Part shown: positions 55,464 to 64,000 of the stretch, piece after piece
Layout: every line of letters begins with the position of its first letter
Position numbering within the stretch: the first letter of the stretch is position 1
Source of the DNA: Lachnospiraceae bacterium C1.1
GTDB lineage: Bacteria > Bacillota > Clostridia > Lachnospirales > Lachnospiraceae
Length of the DNA: 64,000 nt
Direction of reading: 5' to 3'
NCBI GenBank assembly: GCA_030434875.1
Contig: JAUISW010000001.1
Location: 941,501 to 1,005,500 of the forward strand
Made by a program: the position numbers and the translations under genes
The notes under the pieces: generated by a model
What the model was told of the DNA's origin: nothing
Databases searched by the model: none
The model's input: only the letters and a program-made list of their open reading frames with translations

Positions 55464-57761
55464 ATGGAAAGACGAAACGAAACGATCGGGAAACGGGTCG
55501 CGGGCCGGATGAAGGGCCTGTGCGCCTCCATATTGACCCTGGTGCTCATCGCGTCGGCGATGATGCCCCTCCCGGCGATGGCGGCCGGGGAGACGGACAG
55601 CGCAGGAGGCGCCTACTGGCTGGTGGTTCCGCGATACTATATGGATATGCTATTCGGCCAGGCGCAGGAGAGCGGTGAAGCTCGTGTGCTGGATAAGATT
55701 GTTGGAAACGAAAGCGGTGGTTACAGAAACAGCTATGTAGAATATGACACCACACAAAGCCCCAAACTCTTTCACGGCATAAATTCCTTTGCATCCGCAG
55801 CGGCGATTAAAAATGATTATTCCGGGGCTGTGGCTGTGTACTCGGAGGAATTTACATTGTCTGCCGATACGGATTTAAACTTTGGCTGTGTGATAAGCGT
55901 AGATAGTACTGACATCAGAGCCGGAGGATGGAGTGGTAGCGGAGCATTCATCGAGGTTTCTCTGCCGGATGGTACGAAGGCTGCCAGTACCGGGGCACTG
56001 GACGCAGGAAAGGGAACGCTCACACTGCCGGCGGGTACGTATAAACTGAAGCGTTCTTCACCTACATGGGATTCTAATTCGTCTCCGTATAAAGCTACGG
56101 TCCCGGTTGAAGTCATTCCCACTAAGATCACCCTGGATCCGCAATCTCTGGAGATGAAAGTGGCGGAGAGCGCTTCACTTGTGGTATCGCCTTCCATCAA
56201 ATCCGACAGCATCACCTGGAAATCCTCCGACGATGCTGTGGCGAAGGTGGACGCCAGCGGAACGGTGACCGCGGTATCGGCAGGCGATGCGACCATTACC
56301 GCTACCTACACTGAAACAACAGAGAGTGAAGATCCTCCGATTACAGCCAGCGCCACGTGCGCTGTCAAGGTTTTGAAAGAGAAAGCCGTGGTAACAAAAG
56401 CGCCGACGGCCAAGACACTGACCTATAACGGACAGGCCCAGGAGCTTGTGACCGCCGGTACAGCCACAGGCGGCGAGATGCAGTACGCCCTCGGCACCGC
56501 AACCGAAGCCACACAACCTTATACCACATCCATCCCTACAGCCACCGACGCCGGAAACTATTATGTCTGGTACAAGGCAGTTGGAGATGAAAGCCATTCG
56601 GATACTGAGCCTGAATGCATAGAGGTTACGATCAAAGATAAAACTGACGACAGCGAGAATGAAAAGGATGAAGATAATAATAACGACGAAAAGGTTGATA
56701 AAAAAGAGCTTGGTTCTTTAGGAAATGGAACCGTAACGGCGGAAACCAGGATAGGTAGCGGCTCACCGGTAGGGAAGATTGAAAACATCGACTTGGATTT
56801 CGCAAAGGCTGTACTGACTGAGAAAGAGCAGAAAGAAATAGAGGGTGGTTCATCGTGCCTGATCTACATGGAGACAAAAGGCATAGGTGATAATACAGAC
56901 CACTCCGGCATCGATGAGAAAATGAAGGAAAACGTATCCGGTGCATCCTTCGGAATGCTCTTTGACATTTCCCTTTACAAACAGATAGGGAATAGTGCTG
57001 CCGAAAAGATCAAGCAGAGATTTAAAGACAATCCTGTGAAGATAACAATGGCGGTACCGGAAAAACTGCAGTCGGATAACAGGATGTTTTATGTCGGCTG
57101 TGAGCACGTAGATGATAATAATATATCTAAAACGGAATATATTGAAACAACTACAAATGATGATGGAACGATAAGCTTCGAGATAACAGGATGTTCGACT
57201 TACGCACTTTACTATACAGATCCGGTAAAGGAATCGTCTGACAGCAGTAGTGCATCCACAGCAGCCGGATATGTGACAAGGCAGAGGGTAGACGCAACAA
57301 AGCTCATGAGCCTGCCGTCCGGAGTAAAGATAAAATATACCACGTCAGACAAAAAGCTTGCAAAGGTAAGCCGCAAGGGTGTGATAAAGATCCAGAAGCA
57401 GGCCGGAACTGTCACGATAACGGCAAAGAACAAAAATACAGGTGCGACAATAGACAGCTGCACGCTTGTGATCGAAAAGCCTGTTATCAAGCAGAAAAAG
57501 CTTGTAGTAACCGGTATAACGGCAGGCAACACCGACAGCTGGAAGACCCGCAGCGCAAACGAATTTCTCGGAAATACCTCAATAAGCCCTAAATGGTATT
57601 CCTCGAAGCCGTCAGTGGCAGCGGTAGACCAGGAGACCGGAGAAGTGACCATAAAAGGCAGAGGAAAGGCAAAGATTTACGCCGTATTCGGAGCCGATGC
57701 AGTTGGCAGTAAGTTCGGAACGCGTAAAATTTATAAGTATAAAATAGTGTCAAAAAAATAA
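55464..57761 (+). CDS. secreted Ig-like (Big2) multidomain protein
   Basis: This 765-residue exported protein has a signal peptide ending near AMAAG. An N-terminal domain of unknown type begins YWLVVPRYYMDMLFG. A Big2 Ig-like domain at about 215-305 contains ITLDPQSLEMKVAES, WKSSDDAVAKVDASGTVTAV and GDATITATY. An MBG-like domain follows (KTLTYNGQAQELV ... DAGNYYVWYKAVG), then an acidic linker and two C-terminal Ig-like modules. No LPXTG sorting signal. The ATG at 55464 follows AAAGGAG and is preferred over 55437. GC content drops after about 56640, so the N- and C-terminal halves may have different origins. Confidence 0.78.
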   Translation: MERRNETIGKRVAGRMKGLCASILTLVLIASAMMPLPAMAAGETDSAGGAYWLVVPRYYMDMLFGQAQESGEARVLDKIVGNESGGYRNSYVEYDTTQSPKLFHGINSFASAAAIKNDYSGAVAVYSEEFTLSADTDLNFGCVISVDSTDIRAGGWSGSGAFIEVSLPDGTKAASTGALDAGKGTLTLPAGTYKLKRSSPTWDSNSSPYKATVPVEVIPTKITLDPQSLEMKVAESASLVVSPSIKSDSITWKSSDDAVAKVDASGTVTAVSAGDATITATYTETTESEDPPITASATCAVKVLKEKAVVTKAPTAKTLTYNGQAQELVTAGTATGGEMQYALGTATEATQPYTTSIPTATDAGNYYVWYKAVGDESHSDTEPECIEVTIKDKTDDSENEKDEDNNNDEKVDKKELGSLGNGTVTAETRIGSGSPVGKIENIDLDFAKAVLTEKEQKEIEGGSSCLIYMETKGIGDNTDHSGIDEKMKENVSGASFGMLFDISLYKQIGNSAAEKIKQRFKDNPVKITMAVPEKLQSDNRMFYVGCEHVDDNNISKTEYIETTTNDDGTISFEITGCSTYALYYTDPVKESSDSSSASTAAGYVTRQRVDATKLMSLPSGVKIKYTTSDKKLAKVSRKGVIKIQKQAGTVTITAKNKNTGATIDSCTLVIEKPVIKQKKLVVTGITAGNTDSWKTRSANEFLGNTSISPKWYSSKPSVAAVDQETGEVTIKGRGKAKIYAVFGADAVGSKFGTRKIYKYKIVSKK

Positions 57762-57790
57762 GACAGCCGGATAATGCAAACGGCAATCTG

Positions 57791-57825
57791 AAAGCCCCTG
57801 AAGAGTTTTGCTTCAGGGGCTTTAC
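57791..57825 (+). terminator. terminator after the Ig-like protein
   Basis: AAAGCCCCTGAAG and CTTCAGGGGCTTT pair perfectly; the tail is only TTTACAG. Confidence 0.7.
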
Positions 57826-57931
57826 AGTGCGACCGGAAGGTATATATGTTATAATGACATCATGTAATCTGCACGAATTAGCCGACAGATGTCAGATAAT
57901 AAACTGTGTTTATCAGAGGAGGAACATAGAA

Positions 57932-59626
57932 ATGCGTAAAACCGTAGGTCTTGGGATACAGGACTTTGAGAACCTGATAGATGATGATGTTTTTTATATA
58001 GATAAGACAAGATTTATTTCAGAGTGGTGGAATTCTAAGGATAATGTTACGCTCATAACCCGTCCGAGACGATTTGGAAAGACTCTGATGCTGAGTACGG
58101 TTGAGAAGTTCTTTTCTGTAAGACAGGAAAACAGCAGGAAACTTTTTAATGGTCTGCAGGTGTCGGAAGAACCGGAAACAATGAAGGAATGCGGACAGTG
58201 GCCGGTGCTTTTTATTTCATTTGCAAATGTTAAATCCATGAATTTTAAAAGTGCGTTAAAACAATTTAATTTTATTTTTTGGGATATAGTTACGAATCTT
58301 TCTTTTCTGAAAGAAAGCCTGGATGAAGAGGATTTAAAGGTTTACAAGAGCATATCACCTGATATGAACAGTGAGCTTGCATCTAACTGTATTGGAGCAT
58401 TTTGTAAATGGCTCAGTAAATTTTATGGAAAAAAGGTTATAATCCTTCTTGACGAATATGATACTCCGATGCAGGAAGCATATGTGAGCGGCTATTGGAA
58501 TGAAATAGTTGGCTTTATGCGAAATATCTTCAATGGAGCATTCAAGACAAATCCGTATCTTCATAAGGCACTGCTTACAGGAATAACAAGGGTGAGTCGC
58601 GAGTCACTTTTTTCGGATCTTAATAACATAAACGTGGTGACCTCATCTTCGGAAGAATACTCGGACTGTTTTGGCTTTACAGAAAAAGAGGTATTTAATG
58701 CGCTTGATACATATGAAATGTCATCTGAGAAGAATGATGTGAAGAAATGGTATGACGGATTTAAATTTGGAAAAAGAGATGGAATATATAATCCCTGGTC
58801 GATAATATCATTTCTTAAAAAGAAAAAATATGAACCCTATTGGGCAAATACGAGCTCAAATTCACTTATATCAAAGCTGGTGAGGGAGGGGAATGCTGAA
58901 ATCAAGCAGAGCTTTGAAAGACTTCTTCGTGGTGAGTGTATCAGCACACAGATAGATGAGCAACTGGTTTATGGTGAGATGCAGGATAATGAGACTGCTG
59001 TATGGAGTCTTTTACAGGCTACGGGATATCTGAAGATCGCAGATATTTCAAAAGACGGTTTTAAGGATGTTTATGAGTTGAAATTAACGAATTTTGAAAT
59101 ATTAAGGATTTTTGGAAAAATGGTTTTACAATGGTTCAGCGGAGAGGGAAGCACTCTTTACAATGAATTCGTAAAGTCATTGCTAAAAGCAGAGACAAGG
59201 GGGATAAACAAGTTTCTGAATAAATTCCTTTTGAAAACCTGCAGTTATTTTGATGGCTCGAAAAATGCATCAACAGCGAATCCTGAGAGATTTTATCATG
59301 GTCTTGTATTGGGACTTATGATCGACCTTGACAGTAAATATATCCTTAAATCAAACCGTGAGAGCGGCTATGGACGATATGATATTATGCTGATACCTAA
59401 GGATATCAATAAGGATATAGGAATCATCATAGAGTTTAAGGTGCTCGATGAGGAAGACGATGAAAAAAGACTCGAAGACACGGCAGAATCTGCGCTGAAG
59501 CAGATAGAACAACGACACTACGATGAAGAACTCTTAACAGCAGGTGTTCCGGCAGAAAGGATATTTAAGTATGGTTTTGCCTTTAGTGGGAAAGAGGCGC
59601 TGGTGCTGCAGTCAAAACGTGTTTAA
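57932..59626 (+). CDS. AAA-ATPase-like protein with C-terminal PD-(D/E)XK nuclease domain (DUF1703 type)
   Basis: This 564-residue protein belongs to a family amplified in gut Lachnospiraceae and Bacteroidetes. The N-terminal AAA-like domain begins VGLGIQDFENLIDDDVFYID and has the phosphate loop TRPRRFGKT (about residue 41) and a Walker B-like VIILLDEYDTPM. The C-terminal part GYGRYDIMLIPKD...IIIEFKVLD carries the D and ExK residues of a PD-(D/E)XK fold. The role is unknown; transposition-linked or defence functions have been suggested. The ATG at 57932 follows AGAGGAGGAA; the longer frame from 57827 overlaps the terminator. Confidence 0.88.
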   Translation: MRKTVGLGIQDFENLIDDDVFYIDKTRFISEWWNSKDNVTLITRPRRFGKTLMLSTVEKFFSVRQENSRKLFNGLQVSEEPETMKECGQWPVLFISFANVKSMNFKSALKQFNFIFWDIVTNLSFLKESLDEEDLKVYKSISPDMNSELASNCIGAFCKWLSKFYGKKVIILLDEYDTPMQEAYVSGYWNEIVGFMRNIFNGAFKTNPYLHKALLTGITRVSRESLFSDLNNINVVTSSSEEYSDCFGFTEKEVFNALDTYEMSSEKNDVKKWYDGFKFGKRDGIYNPWSIISFLKKKKYEPYWANTSSNSLISKLVREGNAEIKQSFERLLRGECISTQIDEQLVYGEMQDNETAVWSLLQATGYLKIADISKDGFKDVYELKLTNFEILRIFGKMVLQWFSGEGSTLYNEFVKSLLKAETRGINKFLNKFLLKTCSYFDGSKNASTANPERFYHGLVLGLMIDLDSKYILKSNRESGYGRYDIMLIPKDINKDIGIIIEFKVLDEEDDEKRLEDTAESALKQIEQRHYDEELLTAGVPAERIFKYGFAFSGKEALVLQSKRV

Positions 59627-59639
59627 ATACGTAAGGAAC

Positions 59640-59985
59640 TGTTTGATTTACGCTGAAAGTGTTTCCCGTAGCCAACAGAATGCACGCTTGCGTGCAATTC
59701 TGATTGGATACGTGGAAACCTAATGTGTAAGGTAAAACGTCCAGTGGACGTTTTACGGGCACGTTCTGATGCGCTATGCGCATCAGTGCCCCGCCGTGTG
59801 TAGGGCGATAGCCCGGAACACGAATACACGTTGGGAATTGCGGTATACCACGAACACTTAGTGAGCTTTAGCGAACTTAGTGAGAGTGTATGCAGAGCTG
59901 CAGCAAAGCTGAGGAGCAATTCACTTTCATTCATGGTAGAGCACGGCGTAAGCCGTGCATGAAAGTTAGATGGTTTTTATGTGTT
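59640..59985. repeat. extragenic tract of consecutive hairpins
   Basis: The gap 59627-60115 has no gene. It holds stems TGCACGC/GCGTGCA (59681-59696), GTAAAACGTCC/GGACGTTTTAC (59732-59756), CTGATGCGC/GCGCATCAG (59766-59786), GGGC/GCCC (59803-59814) and GCACGGC/GCCGTGC (59941-59958) flanked by ACTTTCAT/ATGAAAGT. CTTAGTGAG occurs twice near 59860-59885. GTTTCC at 59661 and GGAAAC at 59714 enclose the first stem. It could be a structured RNA or a degenerate repeat element. Confidence 0.6.
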
Positions 59986-60012
59986 TAAGTTTGTCGAATA
60001 TGCACAAAACTG

Positions 60013-60041
60013 TTGCAATGTACAAGATTCTATTGTAAAAT
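60013..60041 (+). promoter_or_regulatory. promoter of the EF-G-like gene
   Basis: TTGCAA (60013-60018) and TAAAAT (60036-60041) with a 17-base spacer, about 75 bases before the ATG. Confidence 0.6.
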
Positions 60042-60115
60042 ATTTATAGATTAAGGAAAGCCTTCTGGGGGTCGTTCAAGGCATTTCCGCCAATAGCATA
60101 AGGAGGTATTACTAT

Positions 60116-62212
60116 ATGAATGTTTATACCACTGATAGGATTCGTAACGTAGCACTGTTGGGCCATGGCGGCTCCGGGAAAACAAGTCTCGTTGAAGCCA
60201 TGGCGAAAATATCCGGTCTCACAACACGTCTTGGAAAAGTAGAAGATGGAACTACCATCAGCGACTATGACAAAGAAGAACAAAAAAGAAAATTCTCTAT
60301 CAGCACATCCATTATCCCGATAGAATGGGAAAATACCAAGTTAAATGTTTTTGATACACCAGGTTATTTCGACTTTGTTGGTGAAGTTGAGGAAGCTATG
60401 AATGCGGCTGCTTCGGCAATTATCGTAATTAATGGTAAGGCAGGCGTAGAAACAGGCACGAAGAAAGCCTGGAATTTATGTGAAAAGTACAACCTTCCGC
60501 GTCTTATCTATGTTTCTAACATGGATATCGACAATGCAAGTTTTAAGAATGCTCTTGAAACTCTTACAGAGCTCTATGGTAAAAAAATAGCACCATTCCA
60601 TTTCCCTATTCGTGAAAATGAAAAATTCGTCGGCTATGTCAATGTTCTTGCAGAAAAGGCATATCGCTGGAATGACAAGGGCGAGGCAGTCGAGTGTGAG
60701 ATTCCTGAATATTCCAAGGAAAATCTCGAAATATATAGAAGTTCTTTGATGGAAGCTATCGCTGAAACATCAGAAGAATTTATGGAAAGATATTTTAACG
60801 GTGAAGACTTTACAGAAGCAGAAATGAGAGCTGCTCTTCACGCAAGTGTTTGTGATGGCTCAATCGTTCCAATGACAATGGGTTCGAGTACTCTTATCCA
60901 GGGTATTTATACACTGCTCGATGACTGTGTTAAGTATCTTCCAAGTCCCGAGGGCAGAAAGGTTTCCGGAATCAATACTGCATCCAATGAAATTTTTGAG
61001 GCAGATTATGATTTCTCAAAGCCGAAGTCTGCAATAGTATGGAAGACTATTATTGATCCCTTCATCGGCAAATACTCTATCTTTAAGGTAAATTCCGGTG
61101 TGTTCAAGGTAGGCGATACTATTTATAATGAAAAACGTGATGCCGAGATAAAGATCGCCAAAATGTATTGTCTCTGCGGTTCCAAGGCTAATGAGGTAAC
61201 CGAGCTTCATGCCGGGGATATAGGAGCTCTTGCAAAGCTGAATGTGACAAAAACAGGTGATACCTTGTCTACAAAAGCCATGGCGATCACATATCCCAAG
61301 CTGCTCATTTCCACACCTTATACGGCAATGCGCTATAAGCCTGTGAACAAATCTGATGTAGATAAGATCTCGCAGGCACTTGCAAAGATGACGGCAGAGG
61401 ATCTCACATTAAAGAATGTAAATGATTCCGAGAACCGCCAGACACTCCTTTATGGCATTGGCGAGCAGCAGATTGAGATTGTCAAGGCAAAGCTTGAGAG
61501 TGAGTATAAAATACAGATCGAGCTTTCAAAGCCCAAGGTAGCTTACAGAGAAACTATCAGGGGTAAATCCGATGTAGAGGGAAAATATAAGAAGCAGACC
61601 GGAGGACATGGCCAGTATGGTGATGTCAAGATGACCTTTGAACCTTCGGGTGATTTTTCAAAACCATATATTTTTGAGGAGAAGGTTGTAGGAGGAGCAG
61701 TTCCCAAGAATTTCTTCCCGGCAGTTGATAAGGGACTTGCAGATTCTGTGGTAAAGGGACCTCTTGCTGCGTATCCGGTAGTTGGAGTTAAAGCAACTCT
61801 TTATGATGGATCTTATCATCCGGTAGATTCATCAGAACAGTCATTCAAGACGGCAGCAAAGATGGCATTTAAGGACGGATTCATGAAAGCCTCACCTGTT
61901 CTGCTGGAGCCGATCATGACACTTAAGGTCACCGTTCCTGATGAATTTACAGGAGACATAATGGGGGATCTTAACAAGCGCCGCGGGCGTGTACTTGGCA
62001 TGACACCTACCGATACAGGTAAACAGACAGTTATTGAAGCTGAGATTCCTGAGTCGACAATTTTCGGCTATAGTACAGATCTCAGATCTATGACAGGCGG
62101 AATGGGTGATTTCTCATTTGAATTTAACCGTTATGAACAGGCACCGGGTGATGTTCAGGCGCAGGAAATTGAAGCACGAAAGGATAAATTAGTTGATTCA
62201 GCCGAAGATTGA
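60116..62212 (+). CDS. elongation factor G-like GTPase
   Basis: This 698-residue translational GTPase has G1 GHGGSGKTSL (about 16-25), G3 DTPGYFDF and G4 SNMD. Domains II to V follow, including GGHGQYGDVKM and MTGGMGDFSFEFNRYEQ. The G1 sequence GHGGSGKT (canonical EF-G has GHIDAGKT) and the shortened G2 place it with the EF-G-like/FusA2 paralogs, whose role differs from main elongation. SNMD replaces the usual NKMD. AAGGAGGT precedes the ATG. The following membrane protein overlaps its end. Confidence 0.9.
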   Translation: MNVYTTDRIRNVALLGHGGSGKTSLVEAMAKISGLTTRLGKVEDGTTISDYDKEEQKRKFSISTSIIPIEWENTKLNVFDTPGYFDFVGEVEEAMNAAASAIIVINGKAGVETGTKKAWNLCEKYNLPRLIYVSNMDIDNASFKNALETLTELYGKKIAPFHFPIRENEKFVGYVNVLAEKAYRWNDKGEAVECEIPEYSKENLEIYRSSLMEAIAETSEEFMERYFNGEDFTEAEMRAALHASVCDGSIVPMTMGSSTLIQGIYTLLDDCVKYLPSPEGRKVSGINTASNEIFEADYDFSKPKSAIVWKTIIDPFIGKYSIFKVNSGVFKVGDTIYNEKRDAEIKIAKMYCLCGSKANEVTELHAGDIGALAKLNVTKTGDTLSTKAMAITYPKLLISTPYTAMRYKPVNKSDVDKISQALAKMTAEDLTLKNVNDSENRQTLLYGIGEQQIEIVKAKLESEYKIQIELSKPKVAYRETIRGKSDVEGKYKKQTGGHGQYGDVKMTFEPSGDFSKPYIFEEKVVGGAVPKNFFPAVDKGLADSVVKGPLAAYPVVGVKATLYDGSYHPVDSSEQSFKTAAKMAFKDGFMKASPVLLEPIMTLKVTVPDEFTGDIMGDLNKRRGRVLGMTPTDTGKQTVIEAEIPESTIFGYSTDLRSMTGGMGDFSFEFNRYEQAPGDVQAQEIEARKDKLVDSAED

Positions 62213-63731
62213 TGAAGGAGTTATTCAGTCAGAAATAACTGAGGAACTTTCTGCTGATGAAAAAATCAGCATCAATTTTATGGAACTGGTTGAATATGCA
62301 GCCGTGATGTTAAGCGGCTGCATATTCATTTATTTTGCATCCAGCTGGACAAGCCCAAGATATCCGTATGCATACGGGTATGATTCTGCGTGGTATTCCA
62401 TGATGGGAAGAGCTGTTGCGCAGGGGCTGGTTCCTTATAAGGATTACTTTGACCTGAAGGGTCCGACGCTCTTTTTCTACGAAGCAATAGGACAGATTTT
62501 GATTAGGGGCAGAAATGGGATTTTCCTCATACAATGCATTTCTATTGCCGCTGCTGTATTTTTTATCTACAAAATCATGAGGCTTTACAATAACAGGATC
62601 TGGAGCTTCATATCCTTAATGCTTTTTTACGGAGCATACACATCACTTCTCTGGGGTGGAAACACCGTAGAGGAGCTTTTTCTGCCTTTAAATATGGCAT
62701 CTTTATATTTATCCCTTAAATTCTTAAAAAATAAAGATTATAATGAATTAAACAGCAGCTCCTTTATCATCGGGCTTAGTTTTTTTATAATCTTCTGGGG
62801 TAAAATGACGGTAACTGCACCTATTATTGCGTCTGTTATTACGGTTTTTGTTGTTTTGGTAAAAAATTCGGAATGGGATAAAATAATACGATGCATAAAA
62901 TTCTTTCTCTTTGGTGGTTTTTTTGTATCAGCTCCGATATTTGCGTATTTTGCCATGCGCGGTGCTGTTAATGACATGGTAAAGTGCGTATTTATGCTTG
63001 GTTTCAAGAGAGGAACCGATTATTACGAAGGCTTTTCCCTTGAATGGGAAAAGATGCTGATCATATGTCCTCTGTGTCTTATTTTTGGCATATTTTTATG
63101 GACGAAGAAGAAAACTGATTTTTATAAAAAACTATTGATGATAGTTATGCCGATAGTAACATATCTGCTTCTTCATCTTGGAACGCCCTTTGATTATTAT
63201 TTCATCATTGAGCTACCGCTTTTTATCTGCTTTATGACATTTTTGCCGGAAACAACGACGAAGCTCAGGAAAAAGAAGATTTATATTATCAGGGCACTTG
63301 TATCTGCAGCTGTATTTATCACAATTCTTATTTTTTATCTGCCGCCTGCAGCCGAGAAATACGAAGAGAACAGCTTTATATATGATAATCTTGATGGCAT
63401 CACAAAGGTTGAAGCAATCAATGCGATAAATGACCAGATTCCTGAAAATGAAAGAAATGATGTATTTAATTTAGAATCTGGTATGATATATTATGAAGTT
63501 TTAAAGAAATTTCCAATGAATAAATATGCGGTCAACTGTCCATATTTTCTGCATTTATATCCTGAAATAAAGACAGAGATCCTTGAAAGACTGAGAAAAG
63601 AAAAACCGCAATGGGTAATTTCAGAGGATATGAACGCTTTTGATGACGAAGATATTAGAGAATATGTTTTTAAGAATTATATGCTTGTTGACAAGAACGA
63701 AGCAGAGGAGCTTTACTGGAGAGTAAAATAA
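62193..63731 (+). CDS. GT-C-like multi-pass membrane protein
   Basis: This 512-residue protein has about ten hydrophobic segments. The first outer loop YPYAYGYDSAWYSMMGRAVA, then QGLVPYKDYFDLKGPTLFFY, has the acidic/aromatic pattern of lipid-linked-sugar glycosyltransferases (GT-C fold), and GNTVEELFLPLNMASLYLSL follows. The start is a TTG at 62193 inside the EF-G-like gene with AAAGGA upstream; the next ATG (62280) would cut into the first helix. Substrate unknown. Similar in build to the proteins at 23427 and 25115. Confidence 0.65.
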   Translation: MIQPKIDEGVIQSEITEELSADEKISINFMELVEYAAVMLSGCIFIYFASSWTSPRYPYAYGYDSAWYSMMGRAVAQGLVPYKDYFDLKGPTLFFYEAIGQILIRGRNGIFLIQCISIAAAVFFIYKIMRLYNNRIWSFISLMLFYGAYTSLLWGGNTVEELFLPLNMASLYLSLKFLKNKDYNELNSSSFIIGLSFFIIFWGKMTVTAPIIASVITVFVVLVKNSEWDKIIRCIKFFLFGGFFVSAPIFAYFAMRGAVNDMVKCVFMLGFKRGTDYYEGFSLEWEKMLIICPLCLIFGIFLWTKKKTDFYKKLLMIVMPIVTYLLLHLGTPFDYYFIIELPLFICFMTFLPETTTKLRKKKIYIIRALVSAAVFITILIFYLPPAAEKYEENSFIYDNLDGITKVEAINAINDQIPENERNDVFNLESGMIYYEVLKKFPMNKYAVNCPYFLHLYPEIKTEILERLRKEKPQWVISEDMNAFDDEDIREYVFKNYMLVDKNEAEELYWRVK

Positions 63732-63748
63732 AAAGAGAGGAATTGATT

Positions 63749-64000
63749 ATGAAAAAACCCGAAATTACAAAAGAATGCGCAAAACATGTTTTTGAGTCGA
63801 AGTTTATGAATGTATTTGATCTTCAGTATGAAGAAGGAAAACATTATTTTGATGCAACAAGACGGGATTTTGACAGACTTGTTGCAGTAAAATCAGACGA
63901 GGATTTCAAGAAAATGATTCCCGATGCCGTGAGTTGTTTTGTTATCATAGAACGAGATGGAGAAGAGCCAAGACTTCTTCTAGCAAAAGAATTCAGATAT
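63749..64000 (+). CDS. NUDIX hydrolase, partial (C-terminus beyond the right edge)
   Basis: GAGAGGAATTGATT precedes an ATG that opens a frame of 84 codons to the window end. The start (MKKPEITKECAKHVFESKFM) and the segment DLQYEEGKHYFDATRR with DAVSCFVIIERDGEEPRLLL and KEFRY match the N-terminal part of ADP-ribose pyrophosphatase-like NUDIX proteins. The Nudix box itself lies beyond the edge, so the assignment rests on the N-terminal strand pattern. Starts 17 bases after the preceding gene. Confidence 0.7.
   Translation, partial: MKKPEITKECAKHVFESKFMNVFDLQYEEGKHYFDATRRDFDRLVAVKSDEDFKKMIPDAVSCFVIIERDGEEPRLLLAKEFRY

Overview
The window looks like a chromosomal segment of an anaerobic, low-GC Gram-positive gut or rumen bacterium of the Lachnospiraceae (Clostridia) type. 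The basis is AT-rich coding sequence with strong AGGAGG-type ribosome binding sites, lipoproteins with Firmicute lipoboxes, an oxygen-sensitive glycyl radical enzyme, an AAA-ATPase/DUF1703-type gene of the kind abundant in this family, and Clostridia-style gene content. This is inference from gene content; no rRNA or tRNA gene is present to confirm it.

Layout. 1-4600: the start of an MscS-type channel, a decayed lipoprotein and glycoside hydrolase 13 remnant next to an ROK fructokinase, a zinc-ribbon membrane protein, a stand-alone acyl-CoA ligase and a small Xre regulator. 4609-12277: an operon with a sulfonate-type (Ssu/Tau) ABC importer, a glycyl radical activating enzyme, a glycyl radical enzyme and a non-acylating aldehyde dehydrogenase, preceded by two matching palindromes. 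It is best read as anaerobic import and C-S cleavage of an organosulfonate such as isethionate. 12400-14112: an IS91-like HUH transposon with hairpin-rich flanks and a small acidic ORF. 14191-20557: Dus, SbcD, SbcC and a TrmL-Maf fusion in one run. 20630-27587: alanine/sodium symporter, a convergent gpx-ohrR peroxide module, two multi-pass envelope proteins and an aldose epimerase. 27706-38265: a large lipoprotein, a hidden 47-residue membrane peptide, a voltage-gated K+ channel coupled to a DUF3048 protein, an inositol-monophosphatase-like enzyme, an HD-GYP-type protein with a GYV motif, a flavoprotein and a MATE exporter.

38467-47449 is a complete nucleoside salvage block: nucleoside phosphorylase, BMP-type binding lipoprotein, ABC ATPase, two permeases, deoxyribose-phosphate aldolase, a sugar phosphomutase and cytidine deaminase. 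It could take nucleosides from uptake to acetaldehyde plus glyceraldehyde 3-phosphate. 47554-52536 holds a condensation-like acyltransferase and, on the minus strand, an aromatic amino acid operon (DAHP synthase, prephenate dehydrogenase, EPSP synthase).

53560-56640 is a high-GC island unlike its surroundings. It starts with 17 tandem copies of the pentamer AGAGC inside a leader ORF. That ORF, in its present frame, runs through a strong intrinsic terminator placed before a polytopic membrane protein, and a glycosyltransferase with an internal deletion follows. The arrangement suggests a slipped-strand, phase-variable attenuator. The window ends with an AAA-ATPase/nuclease-fold protein, an extragenic region packed with perfect hairpins, an EF-G-like GTPase, a GT-C-like membrane protein and the start of a NUDIX hydrolase.

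The two observations most worth checking are the sulfonate importer/glycyl radical operon with its twin operators, and the AGAGC-repeat leader and terminator.
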